The notes under the pieces were generated by a model. That model searched no databases, was not told the origin of the DNA, and was given only the letters and a program-made list of their open reading frames with translations. A stretch of 64,000 nt of DNA from Albula goreensis (taxonomy: Eukaryota; Chordata; Actinopteri; Albuliformes; Albulidae): NCBI GenBank assembly GCA_022829145.1, contig CM040748.1:285001-349000 (forward strand), given 5' to 3'. This document shows, piece by piece, positions 1 to 13,200 of this stretch (within the stretch, counting starts at the first letter, position 1; each line of letters begins with the position of its first letter). Both the position numbers and the translations under genes were made by a program.

Positions 1-1410
1 TGAGACAGGGAGGCAGGCCGGTACCAATTATTATATGAGTGAGTAAAGAGCAGATTATATCCTCTCTGATGTACCAAGGAGGTTTGTAAGAAGCTTACCA
101 GGCTCCTTGAATATATAAAGACATGCTCTATGATATACATCTATATGACCTGTTTTTATTATGCAAATATTTCAAGCGTTCACACAGTTTTGGCTTTCAG
201 AGAAAGCTCTGTTCCTGCTACAGTACAGCTCTGCTGCTGCTTAATGCTTTCTGCACATCTTATCTGCATTTCGCATTCAGATCTTCTGTATTTACGGGTG
301 AATAAGAAGTATTTTGTTTATGGGTCCTTTTGCAGAATTGTTACAGGGTTGTGTGACATGTGCTCACAGTAAGGAATGCTTAATGTTTCATCTGGTCATG
401 GTTGGTGTACTGCTCTTCCAAACTGAATCTGCATTTTCATGAAGACTCGCCACAGAGATAATCCCTGGCAGTCTAACAGGGTTGGGAGAAAAGGATGTGC
501 AGTAGGACCATGCAATGCCAGGATGCAGTTCATTTTGTGCTTTCATCTTTCATGAATTGGAAATTTATTGAAGAAGCTGCTGGAAACAAAAACAGCCATA
601 GACCTCTGGTGTGTGATTTTGCTGGTGTGTGATTTTGGTTTCTTACTCCAGATCTGGCTGCATGTAAGAGAATACTGCTGTGCTTTGTGTTGAGGATGTT
701 TTTCTTGCAGTCTTTTGGCTGTTCCAGCATCGTCCATTAAGCCTAACTAATGAAGTATTTCCTGAGGTTAATGATCACCCATGTGATCAGCCATGTGATC
801 AGAGGGGCTGTGTACTTCCCTTCAGAGCGTGATGTCATCTCTTCCGGACCCTAATAGATGACACACTGAGCAAACCCTCCTGCACACTCGCCCAGTTTCC
901 TCAGCCTGGACTGCGGCAGCTAGCCTTTCCCACGCTGTACGTGTCACACCTTCACGTGTGTACCTTTACATGTGCATGCATTCGTCTTTGCATATTTTGA
1001 GTGCTTTTCTTGTCCAGTGCTCTCACCCCATAAAGCCCCACCCTTTCATGGTTCAAAGCAGGTTTGTTGTTCAGGCCTTCTGCTCTTATTCTTTAAAGAG
1101 CCAGTGGCCAGCCCTGGCAGCTAAGCTGCCACTCTGTGTTTTAGGAGTGAGTTAACTGTGCTCAGGGAACAGCGTACTGTATTCAGAGCCTCTGCACGTT
1201 ATCCTGTCAGTACGGAGGAAGAATGGATGCTTTGTTGGGTTACAAACCTCCCCAATGTGTGTGGGAGGGGCCTTTGCTCTGGTCACGTTATGACTCCTGA
1301 TCTTCAAACTGCTGCGTTAAAGCTGATTACTGAGGATGCATGATATGAAGCAAACCGACTGGAGGGTCTGGATTTCACATGCAACACCTCATTTCTCATT
1401 TTCTACCTGT

Positions 1411-1532
1411 GTGTGTGTGTGTGCTGTGTATGCACTGTGTGTGTGTGTGAGTGTGTGTGTTTGTGTGTGTGTCTGTGTTTGTGTGCTGTGTATGCTCTGT
1501 GTGTGTGTGTCTGTGTGTGTGTGAGTGTGTGA

Positions 1533-1615
<83 letters not shown>

Positions 1616-1662
1616 TGAGTGAGTGAGTGAGTGTGTGAGTGAGTGTGTGTGAGTGTGTGTGT
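1411..1662. repeat. (TG)n microsatellite
   Basis: About 250 bp of TG dinucleotides with TGAG and TGTC interruptions at both ends and a pure core near 1535-1612. The His/Thr/Ser-rich open frames on the - strand are artefacts of the repeat. Confidence 0.95.
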
Positions 1663-3919
1663 ATCCCTCATGATTATTCCTCATGATGTACTTGTTGAAC
1701 CTTTTTTAATGTTGCTCTTGCCTTTAAAACAAAACAAAAAAAATGAAACTTATTTATTGGCATTTGGGACAAGCTTCAGTTTTTCCTAGAGTGCACTGTC
1801 AGACATGATTAGGAAAACTGTGCCACTGCTGTTTCTCAGTGTGTGCATACGCAGAGGGCAGAAGCTGTCTATCACTGGGCTAAACTAAGGCAGTAAACTG
1901 ATTTGCTGAAGGAGTCAGACAGGGCTGCAGGGGACTGTAAAGCACAATCTAATTCATGGAGTCTTATTAATGTCCACTTTCAGAGAACAGAAGTGTTCTC
2001 ATTCAGCTTTTCCTACATGCAGTATTGTCATTGGAGTTTACCCTGGCAGGGCTCATAGTGCTCTGTGAGGGATATACCCCCCACACTCTGTCCACTCTCT
2101 GTGGTGGGGGGCTGCCCTCCCCCAGCTCAATTTAATGACCTGTTTTACTGCCTAATTGATAACTGACGAGGGCTCCTCAGTAAGGCTGCTTGCATGACAT
2201 CTCCCTTTAACTCCAGCTTTAATTCGAAACTACACTCAGTGCAGTAATGGGGTGTGCAGGTCCCCAGAAGGTCAGAAGGTTTCTGAAACAAGAGAGCAGG
2301 TACAGAACAGAGAAAGTGAGACTCAAAGAAGCTGTCAGGGTTCGGTTTCAAAGCTCCTAGCTGTTTGCAACTTTAATCGAATATTTTTAAAATTTGAGAT
2401 TTGAAAGAGAGAGATTATGATGAAACACAAAATTACAGATAACAATTATCCACTCGTGCTGAAATGAAACATAGTGTATTAAACAGCCAGAGTGCTGTCA
2501 GCAGGAGAATAGCCCAATTCTTATTTTTTAAGTCCTTATTTTGTTGTTTTATGGAACCATGTCCTGCCATTTGATAATGGCAAACAAAGCAAACAACAAA
2601 AAAATAAACCACTTGAAGTTCTATCAAACACTACAAACCATTAAATTCTCCCCAATCTTGCTCCCATCTCTCTCTGTCAGCCACCCATGGTCAAGTCTTG
2701 TGAATTAAAAAAATTGGTATCATAAATCCTGTGGAAGGAAACACTGAGTTTGGGGGAATGTAGTAAAACTCCCCTGGTCAAGCTTCAGTGCTGGAGTACT
2801 GTGATGTAGTTTGCTGTGAGGGAACTGAGAATGAGGAAGAGAGGTCGAGATAAAGGGCCCTAAGAGATTGAGTATCCCCAGCTCAGCTCACGGCACACAT
2901 CATGGCAGGCGTACTTCGGCTCATATTCTGCTCCTCTTCCTCTTTACAGGTAGCATGTAGCAAATACATATCTCATTATTTTGTGATGTCCATTCTGTTT
3001 CACTGTATCGTTTATACAGAAATGGAGAAGCTCTACATATGTGAATGTCCTGGGAAGTTATTTTAGTTGCTGTGGAAAATAAATATAATTGGGTGAAAAA
3101 TCAGTCCGTGATTTGTGACGAGTGTCACAACTCATTAACTTTGAACATCGCTTGCTCAAGAGCAGCTTGAGAAAGAGAAGGGGGGGGGGTGTCATTGTAC
3201 TTACCAAACACAGAAACTTTAGGTGCATGTAATGCTATGAGCAGAGTACTGCTGTCTCCTCACAGAGTGGAAGGAGTCGGGACCCACTCATACAGACTTA
3301 TATATAGAGTTGTACATGAGATATTACTGCAGAATACGCAAGGCAGTGAAGCAGGGAGAAATGAAAAACTTCACCTGAGTCATCAATGTTCTGCACTTTG
3401 TAAATATTTAATAAAGTCTCATTAAAGTTTGATTAAAGTTTGAGTGCTTGAATAGAGAATGGCTTCTTTAATGTCTGCTGTGCATCGTTCAGCAGGGAAA
3501 GAGCAGGGGTCGCACATTACTGCCTTTCCATAACTGATTATTAATACTGAAGGGTGGATGAATGTGGGAAAACAGACCTGTTTGATCGGAGCTCGCTTTA
3601 TAAACTGAATTTTTCTGATAAGGGATATTGGTGTGAGGATTTTAGGCTTTGGAGGCTGGGGGAGCCAGACGAAGCAGTTTGTGTGAAGACTGCAGGACTG
3701 CAGGTCATTCTCACATCAGCACAGTACATCACACAGCATCTGTGCTGTTGCCAGAGAGTCAGTGGGGGAAAGACACCAAACCTCGCTCACCAGAGACCCT
3801 AAAGAAGCAGCTTTTTCAGAAAGTGGAAACTGAAACCTTGGAGGTTTGAACTATTTCCGTCTGGCAGCCCACTTTACCTAAGCCTGTCAGGATGGAGTGT
3901 TGGCTGGAGCCAGCAGCGT

Positions 3920-4442
3920 GATAGCATTGCCCTGGGCGTAGCATTGCCCTGTGAGAGAGTTAGCAATAGCATTGCCCTTGGACATAGCATTGCCCTGTGA
4001 GAGAGTTAGCAACAGCATTGCCCTAGATGTAGCATTGCCCTGTGAGAGAGTTAGCAACAGCATTGCCCTAGATGTAGCATTGCCCTGTGAGAGAGTTAGC
4101 AATAGCATTGCCCTAGATGTAGCATTGCCCTGTGAGAGAGTTAGCAATAGCATTGCCCTGGATGTAGCATTGCCCTGTGAGAGAGTAAGCAATAGCATTG
4201 CTCTGGATGTAGCATTGCCCTGTGAGAGAGTAAGCAATAGCATTGCTGGATGTAGCTCTGGATGCAACAGCATTGCTCTGGATGTAGCATTGCCCTGTGA
4301 GAGAGTAAGCATTAGCATTGCTCTGGATGTAGCATTGCCCTGTGAGAGAGTTAGTAGCACTGCCCTGGATGTAGCATTGCTCTGGATGCAATAGCATTGC
4401 TCTGGATGTAGCATTGCCCTGTGAGAGAGTTAGCAATAGCAT
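3920..4442. repeat. 45-bp minisatellite in cyth3 intron 1
   Basis: About eleven units built around GCATTGCCCTGTGAGAGAG and TAGCATTGCCCTGGATG. The period is divisible by three, which explains the long open frames on both strands. Confidence 0.92.
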
Positions 4443-6169
4443 TATTCTACATTCCCTGCTTCAGTGTGAAAAAAGCTGATTGAGGAAAGCGCTCAGTTTC
4501 TGGCTCAAAAGGGGCCCCAGCTGGCTGGGCATGTTTTAGTTCTTGAAAAACTAAGAGAAAAACTAGGAGAAAAAAGTAAAAATACTGTTCATTTTAATTG
4601 TGAGACATTACAGTATTTTGTTTTATTGTGCTGTTCTCTTGATTTTCTCATCAGACACAAAGCCAGGCCCCGGTGCTTCAGAGGCCAATGGCAGCAGTGT
4701 AAAAACACTAGAATGGGCAGAAAATCACAATTCAGTGTATTTGTAATGATGTTAAAACACAATACGATTTAAGTCATTTATATTGCAGAGTTGTATGTGC
4801 TTATACATGTCTGCTGAAGGAACTGACGTAAACTATTTTGTGTAACATTGTTACTGTTTTATGTAACCTTGTTGTTGCTTGATGTAACCCTGCCCAGTGT
4901 AATTGTGGCTACATCCTCTCCATTGTACTGCGGTGCACTTATAGAACAGCAGGAAGCCATGCTCGCACCTTGTCACAGTTCTGTTATATAAAAAAAACTA
5001 AATGCAACTAAATGCAGTCACATAAAGCAGTGAGTTTACAGAGCTGTATTTTCCACAACAAATTACAGCGGAGCATGATTTTCAGTTTGCACTTGTGTCC
5101 TCAAAGAGGTAAACAGAGCTGAAACACAAGTATGGGGGTTGGATAAACTGATCACTAAGTTCTGTTTGTTAAGTGCTAGTTTGTTTTTCATTTGTTGTGT
5201 CTCGCTGATAAAAAACTAGACAAGGATCTTGGGCCAGGCTTTTCTGGTTGTATTCTGCAGACTAATGCATGACTAATTATCTGTCAGTATCGTTGGTTTG
5301 GGGCTGAATAGCTGGGTTTGGGGCTGAGGACAGCAGTATAACTGGGTTTGGGTTCTGCGCATGTCTGAGTTTGTTCTGTCTTTGGGTCTTCCTAAAGGTG
5401 GAATTTCTTTTGAAAAGGCCTGGTGTTTGAACATACTGTGAGCTCTGGTAGAGCGTCTGTGCACTATAGCTAATGGCTTCTACTCCAAAGGCCTCCATCC
5501 ACTCCATAGACACCATGATTACTCTATCCACTCCATAAACATTTTTAATGCATTAGGTTGCATCAAAATCAAGTATTTATGATGATGTGAAATTGTAAAA
5601 TTTTAAATTCCTGTCAGTGTGCTGGCAAACACAGCAAGGCTTGTGGTTAAACGCATCAGCTGTGAATGGAGCCCCTTCTCTGGGTGCCGGTATTCTCCAC
5701 GCAGCGTAGGAGGCAGTGTGTTCTGTTCTGCGGCCTACGGGGGACCGCCTGACAATCAGAGCTTTATGTGCCGTGCAGTCAGCCTCAGACTATTGTGCGG
5801 AGACAGAGCCGTGCTGAATAATCTCTGCGTCTTTGTAAATGTGCTGTGGCATTAACTCAGATGCAAATCCACTGCATTTTCATAAATGTGCAAGTTATAT
5901 TCTGGCTGTATGGCTTTTGCCCTTACCTCCATGACATGGCTCCATAAACACATACAGGGAAGAATGGTACGTATTATTGCAGCTTTAAAAGCTTACTTTT
6001 TGGTATGTATCATTGTTGCTTAAAAAGCTCTTTTTATTAATCATTGAAAAATGAACAATGCCGTTTACCGTAATTTTACAGGATGGGGTTAGCCAGGCTG
6101 GGCTTTCTGTAACCTGGGAAGCTGATAGACCCATCTCACACAATAATGTAGCTCAGCTAACCTAGGAAG

Positions 6170-6663
6170 TAGTGGTGTAACTGACCACAGCTGATCCGTG
6201 ATCCGCACGGATCCCCCCTGATGGTTCGGCACGCATGCGAACCGCGGATTAATTGCAAAGTTTAACTATAATAGTGTGAAATACAGTTTTACTGCTGCTG
6301 TTACTTTTTAACGTAATAAGTCCACAAATCTTGATGCAGAGTGTAATGTTACGAACACAAATAAAAAATTGTTGTATTTCTGTTTGAAGAATTTATTTAC
6401 TAACCGTGCAGTTACACTGGATTGTATGCAGGTGCATCCAATTGAAAATGGCATGTTGAATCTCATAGCGCACTGGAACTCATTTCTGACGCGAATAACG
6501 TCACATAGCATATCAATGCACTCTGCGCTCTAATAAAATAGTGCCAGTAACTAAAAGTTAAATTTGCCTCCCTTTTTTTGATTATCCGAAAAATGATCTG
6601 ATCCGTGACTCAAAAACCGTAATACGATCCGAACCGTGAGTTTTGTGATCCGTTGCACCCCTA
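6170..6663. mobile_element. hAT-family MITE, 494 bp, with 8-bp target-site duplication
   Basis: The left end reads TAGTGGTGTAAC and the right end, reverse-complemented, reads TAGGGGTGCAAC. The 8-bp sequence CTAGGAAG flanks both sides (6162-6169 and 6664-6671). The interior carries inverted GATCCGTGA-like blocks and no coding frame. An 8-bp duplication with such termini is typical of hAT elements. Confidence 0.88.
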
Positions 6664-7131
6664 CTAGGAAGTAGATAGACCAAGCTTACACAGTACTGTT
6701 GCACAGCTAACCTGGCAAGCAGATTGACACAGCTAACAGTAATAATGTAGCTCTGCTAACCTAGGAAGCTGATACACCCAGTTTACACACCTGGTACTGT
6801 GTTGGGTCATCTGAATAGCTTCTCATTAGCGAGGAGCAGTGGTGGGATTTGTGCAATATCCCTGTCCTGGTAAAGAAGTACTCCCAGGAAGAATCGGGCC
6901 AGTATTTGATTAAAGTGCGAGTAATCTTCCACAATCCATGTGTGTATAGAATCTAGATTAAACATGCAATATCCTGCATTGGGTGCTGTGGTAAGTAACA
7001 CAGGGAAGCTGAATGGATGAAACGAGTCCAGATAATGGATTTACAGGTGTAAGAACAGAAAAAACTGTAACTTTGTTAAATGTGCAGCAGTTGCCAGATC
7101 CAGCCTGATTCCCCTGTTCCATCTCTTGCAG

Positions 7132-7214
7132 TACCTGAGGACCTCTCATTAGACGAAAGAGATGAGCTGTCAAACATACGGCGCCGGAAAAAAGAGCTGT
7201 TGGATGATATAGAG
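7132..7214 (+). CDS. cyth3: cyth3 exon 2 (coiled coil start)
   Basis: Encodes [20 protein letters not shown] and onward to LLDDIE. The acceptor is a pyrimidine run ending cttgcag and the donor is gag|gtaaat. It enters in phase 1 and leaves in phase 0. Confidence 0.95.
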
Positions 7215-10200
7215 GTAAATGAATCTGCTTGCACTGCTAAACCCTCCAGTCCCTGCTTACATGTCTACATCTTTAAACAGAGCAGAGCACCATGTTACAA
7301 TGGTAGAGCTTAGCTGTCAGGGTTTTTGGGAAGTTGGGATTCAGTGTTAAAGTTAGATTGTTTTGCATTTAATATCACAGGTGTTTATACAGATCGAGTA
7401 ACCCTTATCCAAAATGCCTGGGAGCAGAAGTGTTTCGGATTTTGGATTTTTTCGGATTTTGGAATATTTGCATATACAGCCATTCCCCAATACATCCGAG
7501 TTCCGTTCTGACCCACTGGTTGTATCTGGAAATTGACGGTAGTCGGATGTATGTTAGCATGTAGAAGTACACGTGTAGCATGTAGATGATGAAAGCTACT
7601 ACACAATGCCGGAATATGGTCTGGCGGTCACTATCGTACGCATGCAGCTGTAAGCACTGGCGGATGTACGACCAAGCCTAACTTTTATATTTACATGTAT
7701 TTTTTCATTATTTATTTTTTTTATTTATACAGTATTTTTTCAGTCGTATGTACAGATGGTCATAAGTCACATAGGTCGGTTGTGGAATTTTCACTTGTGA
7801 TGTCATGTTGGCGTTCAAAAAGTGTCAGGTTTTGGGGCATTTCGGATTTTCGGATGAGGGATCCTCAACCTGTATGAAAAATGAATGTGAAATCCTTATA
7901 GCTGATCATGGCAGATAAGACGTGGCTGTGGTGATGTGTTGCAGAGGCTGAAGTTTGAGATTGCAGAAGTCATGACAGAGATTGAGCAGCTGACGTGCGT
8001 GGGGGAGAGGTGAGTACAGGCTCCGCCTCCCAAAGGCCCTCTGAGGGGCAGCCTGCATGCTAATGTCTGAGTTAGGCAGGAGCAGCATGCCCACAGTGAT
8101 GCAGTAATTATGTGATAATGGAAGCACACCGTGTCTGCGCTAACACTGCGCTGGGTGAGTGGGCTGAACAGGCTGATTACAGGTGAAACGCTCAGAGCTC
8201 GAAACGCCAGTCAGGGCTCACAGATGCAGGTACATGCAGCAGGGGGTCCACAGCAGCCTAACACTAATACTGCTGTTACAGGCCAGCAGTCCATCGGTTA
8301 CATTAAAGCCACTCAGAAACACTAATACTGCTGTTACAGACCAGCAGCCCATCAGTTACATTAAAGCCACTCAGAAACACTAATACTGCTGTTACAGACC
8401 AGCAGCCCATCAGTTACATTAAAGCCACTCAGAAACACTAATACTGCTGTTACAGGCCAGCAGCCCATCAGTTACATTAAATCCACTCAGAAACACTCCT
8501 CAGCCATCAGTAGCTGAAACAGATCCTTAGTGGACTCATACACGCTTGCAAGTCAAAACCAGACAATGGTGGAGTGTGACTGCTGGTCTGGACCTATTTG
8601 CATGTAGCCAAACATAGTGTGAAGTGGCTTCCTCCTTGCAATGTTATTTTCATCACATGAATAACCAATTTTCTCAATGTAGCAAAACATCACAGAGAAA
8701 CAAACAGATTGCCATGGGAAGGAAGAAGTTTAATATGGATCCTAAAAAAGTAAGTGTATTTTCTTTTTAGTATCATATGCGCGGTGTGTTCACATACTTT
8801 TATTAATACTGTATCTTGAGCCAGGGGTCCTGATAGACTTTAGGCACTACTGGGCCACAGGCCCCTCGGCATGCACATCCCCATTCATGATAAATTGCAA
8901 ATTCTCATTATTTTAAAAAATCATGATCATTTACTGGGGCACATGCAGGGTCTGGTGACACCCCTGCGACCAAACATTTGATTTTTGTTCGACTCGGTTT
9001 CCCAAAATAAATCACAGTCAAGGTGTCTTAAGAGTAAACACAAACCACAGGACACTGAGTGGACATCTGAAATATATCTTTGTTAAAGAGCTGCTTTTCC
9101 CAAACCTGCAGTCTAATTAGAGTTATCATCCATCTGTTTGGTCCTTGTTTTTCTCCCTACTGTCAAAATTCAAAGGCATAATAAAATAAATTTGAAGTTG
9201 TTAGTTATACTCTTTAAAAATTGAGGAAAGGGAAGTTTTTATCATGAATAAGAAGTAATTCAGTGTCGGACATCTTTCAGCACCATTTGTTTTGCTCTGC
9301 ACTGTGGCTCACTGTGGAGAGAGTGATTTTTTCTGTTGTGTGACAGAGTTTTCTGTTGTGTGAGAGTTTTCTGTTGAGAAAAGCTTTGTCAGTATCTATT
9401 GAATGGCCCCATACAGAGGCATTAACACTGTAGAGATTTAACACTGTGCAGATGTCCCAGCACAGAGCCCTGCAGAAAACGCCTGTGCTGGGGGTGTTTC
9501 ATACCTCTACAGGAACAAACATGGCCCAAAGGACTGAGAGCTCAGCTTACCCCCGCAGCAAAGCTAACATAATCAGAAATTACAAACATCAGGAGAACAG
9601 ACATGGGAAAAATGTAAACATTAGGTTTACAATAATGTTTATAATAATCTTAACAAGTTCATGTTAAGGAACTCCTTAAGGGTCCCATTAGAAGTAATCA
9701 ACTTTGTCTTCATTACAGGGAATTCAGTTCCTTCTGGAAAACGACCTCTTGCAGAACACTCCGGAAGATATAGCACAGTTCCTATATAAAGGGGAGGGTC
9801 TGAACAAAACCGTCATCGGGGACTACTTAGGGGAGCGGTAAGAGTCACACCTCAATTACTTTTTTCAGTTTACAAATAATTTCCAATACTGTCCTCTGCA
9901 GGGTCTCAGATGGGTGTGTGAGTCTCTGCCCTGAGCTTCAGGAAATTCAGTGTCTGGATTTATTGATGAAAATAGCCTGCAGTTTTCCTCAACAATAAAA
10001 ACCATTCCTGCACCATGAGTTCATTATCTCTGCAATGAAAATGAGCCACGCCAGGAGAGATGCCTCGCAAAACAAGATTTGTGTACGGCCTCCTGTACAA
10101 ACGGTCAGATGATATCCTCTCTCAGTGACACTACAGACCCTACTGAAAGAATAATGAATACCCAGTCTGAGTGCATTTAGCATCTTAGTTTGTCCCTAAA

Positions 10201-13200
10201 CTATCAAAGAGCTGGTTAGTCATGAGTATGGTGCTGAGGAAAACACCCACACTGTTCTTTATTTCCTTTTGCTGCCACACCTGAATCTGCAGCCCACACT
10301 GTTAAGGGCAGCATGTGGTTGTAGCATAGTTGAGAGGAGCGGTCCTGAGCTAGCGCTAATGGCCTACTGAAAGGCCTCACTTTGTTCACATGATGTATTG
10401 CATTGGCTGCTTTTCATATTTGATAATCGGAGCTGACCTGAAGACTTTGATCCTGTAAGACTTTGTTCCTGAGCCTTTTCAGGTGGATGAGAGTCAGGTG
10501 CAGGGCTTTGTCTCTCACACTTTATATTTACATTCGTGGAGCAGTCGCTGTACAGGCTTTGTTATCTGCACACAGAGATGCAGCGATTTCCACGAAAGCC
10601 TCAGTCACACTGTGGTCACCCCACAGCACAGAGCTGGCGGTGCAGCTTGTTTATTGTACTTCTGAGGTGGTTTTTATGTCTGTGTAATGAATTGCTGGGG
10701 ATGTTGATGAATGACTAATGATGTGGAATGTCAAACACTGCCACTACAGTAATATACACACAACTTACATCATACCAGTCTGGCACATCGTTTCATTTCC
10801 ACACAATACTCATTCATAACCAGTCAGTTCAAATATTTACTTTATCTATAATTCCCGTACAAATAATGTACACAATATTGTTGGTATGACTGAAAAGGTA
10901 TATTAAAAATGTCCATGGAAGCAGAAGTGCTAAAGTTTTCCTTAGGGTGTAACCCTAATTATCACCGGGTCATTTCTGACACACCCCTGAGATGTCCGAT
11001 GCATCTTTCAGTCTGCATCCTCATCCCACAAACAAATGAGATACTCAGTAAGATTTTAAATAGTGCATTACATTTTAATGAGATTTAAGAACACATTATC
11101 ATGTATTTATTTGTAAAAACCTTCATGGTCAAGTAGAATAAAATGTAATAAATGATGATTTATGAGGGATATAATCATTATTTCTGGTCATTGATTTCTG
11201 TTATGCCATTGCCTTTCCCAGCCTGTGTGGTTGAGCATGAGCTGGGGGGGCAGTGTTATCTAAAGAACTGTTTGTCAAGCAGAACTGAAGTGGCTACACT
11301 GTAGCTGCAATATTCGCATGAAAAGCACTCTTCCAGTTTAGGGCTGAGCGAAGGGTGAGATGGGGGTTTGAAATGGAGGAAGAGAATAATGGAGAGACTG
11401 ATGAGTGAGTGAGCGATGGAGAGACTGATGAGTGAGTGAGTGATGGAGAGACCGATGAGTGAGTGAGCGATGAGTCTGAGAGAGGTTGGAGTGAGGGGCA
11501 AACACAAGAGAATGAGAGAAACGGTTCAGAAATGATAATGGAGCAGAAATAAGCAAACATCAGATATGGACATTTCAAAAGTATTTTTACTGATCAAGAA
11601 CCGAATAGAGACATAATTGCCAAATATTATATAAGAAATGGTAAGAGCAGTGTCCCCTCCAGGAAAGTCCACCCTGTGACAGAGTTGTGACACTATTGGC
11701 AAGAGCCAGTCTGACGCTGGTAAACCAGTTTGTTTCTGAACTTGGGCAAAGACCAGTCCCAGACCGGTCTCAACACAATGCTAGGAACCGTAAACAAAGG
11801 TGGAACCGGCATGCTTATGCAATTACGTCTGATTGCATCTATGAGAGGCCCTGAAGTCTATCATTTCACACACTGTAATTACATCTTCAGTGTGGGGAGA
11901 GAGAGAGAGGGGGAGAGAGAGAGGGAGGGAGGGAGAGGGAGGGAGGTGAGTTTGGGTCAGAGAGTGTTATCCAGAGTGTGCCACACTGTAAATACGCTCA
12001 TTTTAGAGAAAGAGAGAATACTGACACCCATCCCCTTCAGTGGGCATCCTTGTTCCTGTGCTCGGTCTGGGGGGACCCCTGCGTTGTATTTTGGTTTTGG
12101 GGTCCAGTAGAACATGGACATGCCTGTATATCACAGTGGGAATACTGTTTCTGCAGCACTGGCATAACCTGTGCTGCTCTGTCATTATTTCTCCCTGGGT
12201 GTCATGTGACAACCCACTGATAGTAACACATCTAATATTAAATATTATCATAACACTTTTATTATAATGTACATAAAAACAAAATATCTTGATTTTAATT
12301 CTTTGTTCTCAGGGATGACTTCAACATCAAGGTCCTGCAGGCGTTTGTGGAGCTTCATGAGTTTGCGGATCTCAACCTTGTGCAGGCGCTGAGGTAGGCC
12401 GCAGCCTGAGGCCCCTCCATCCCCCTGCCCTGCTCAGAAAACAGCAGCTAATGACAACACAGTCTCATTAGAACCTAGCTCTCATCCCTCTCTCTCTCCC
12501 CCTCTCAGGCAGTTTCTCTGGAGCTTCAGGCTGCCCGGGGAAGCCCAGAAGATCGATCGAATGATGGAAGCCTTTGCGTCGCGGTACTGTCAGTGCAACC
12601 CGGGAGTCTTCCAGTCCACAGGTCAGAACCTCACAGAGGAAGCATATATGTGTGTACGGGTCATACATACGCATTATATGTGTGTACGGGTCATACATAC
12701 GCATTATATATGTGTACGGGTCATACATATGCATTATATGTGTGTACGGGTCATACATACGCATTATATATGTGTACGGGTCATACATACGCATTATATA
12801 TGTGTACGGGTCATACATACGCATTATATATGTGTACGGGTCATACATACGCATTATATGTGTGTACGGGTCATACATACGCATTATATATGTGTACGGG
12901 TCATACATACGCATTATATATGTGTGTACGGGTCATACATACGCATTATATATGTGTACGGGTCATACATACGCATTATATATGTGTACGGGTCATACAT
13001 ACGCATTATATATGTGTACGGGTCATACATACGCATTATATATGTGTGTACGGGTCATACATACGCATTATATATGTGTACGGGTCATACATACGCATTA
13101 TATATGTGTACGGGTCATACATACATACGCATTATATGTGTGTACGGGTCATACATACGCATTATATATGTGTACGGGTCATACATACGCATTATATATG

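Larger units (their letters stand above)
1..7131 (+). other. cyth3: cyth3 intron 1 (3' part)
   Basis: No coding exon is supported here. It holds a (TG)n tract at 1411-1662, a 45-bp minisatellite at about 3920-4442 and a hAT MITE at 6170-6663. Family members have a long first intron, so regulatory elements are likely but none can be named from sequence. Confidence 0.6.

Noticed and set aside
3887-4442. Repeat protein of about 150 residues on either strand
   Set aside because: A 45-bp intronic minisatellite with no start context, splice sites or conserved residues.
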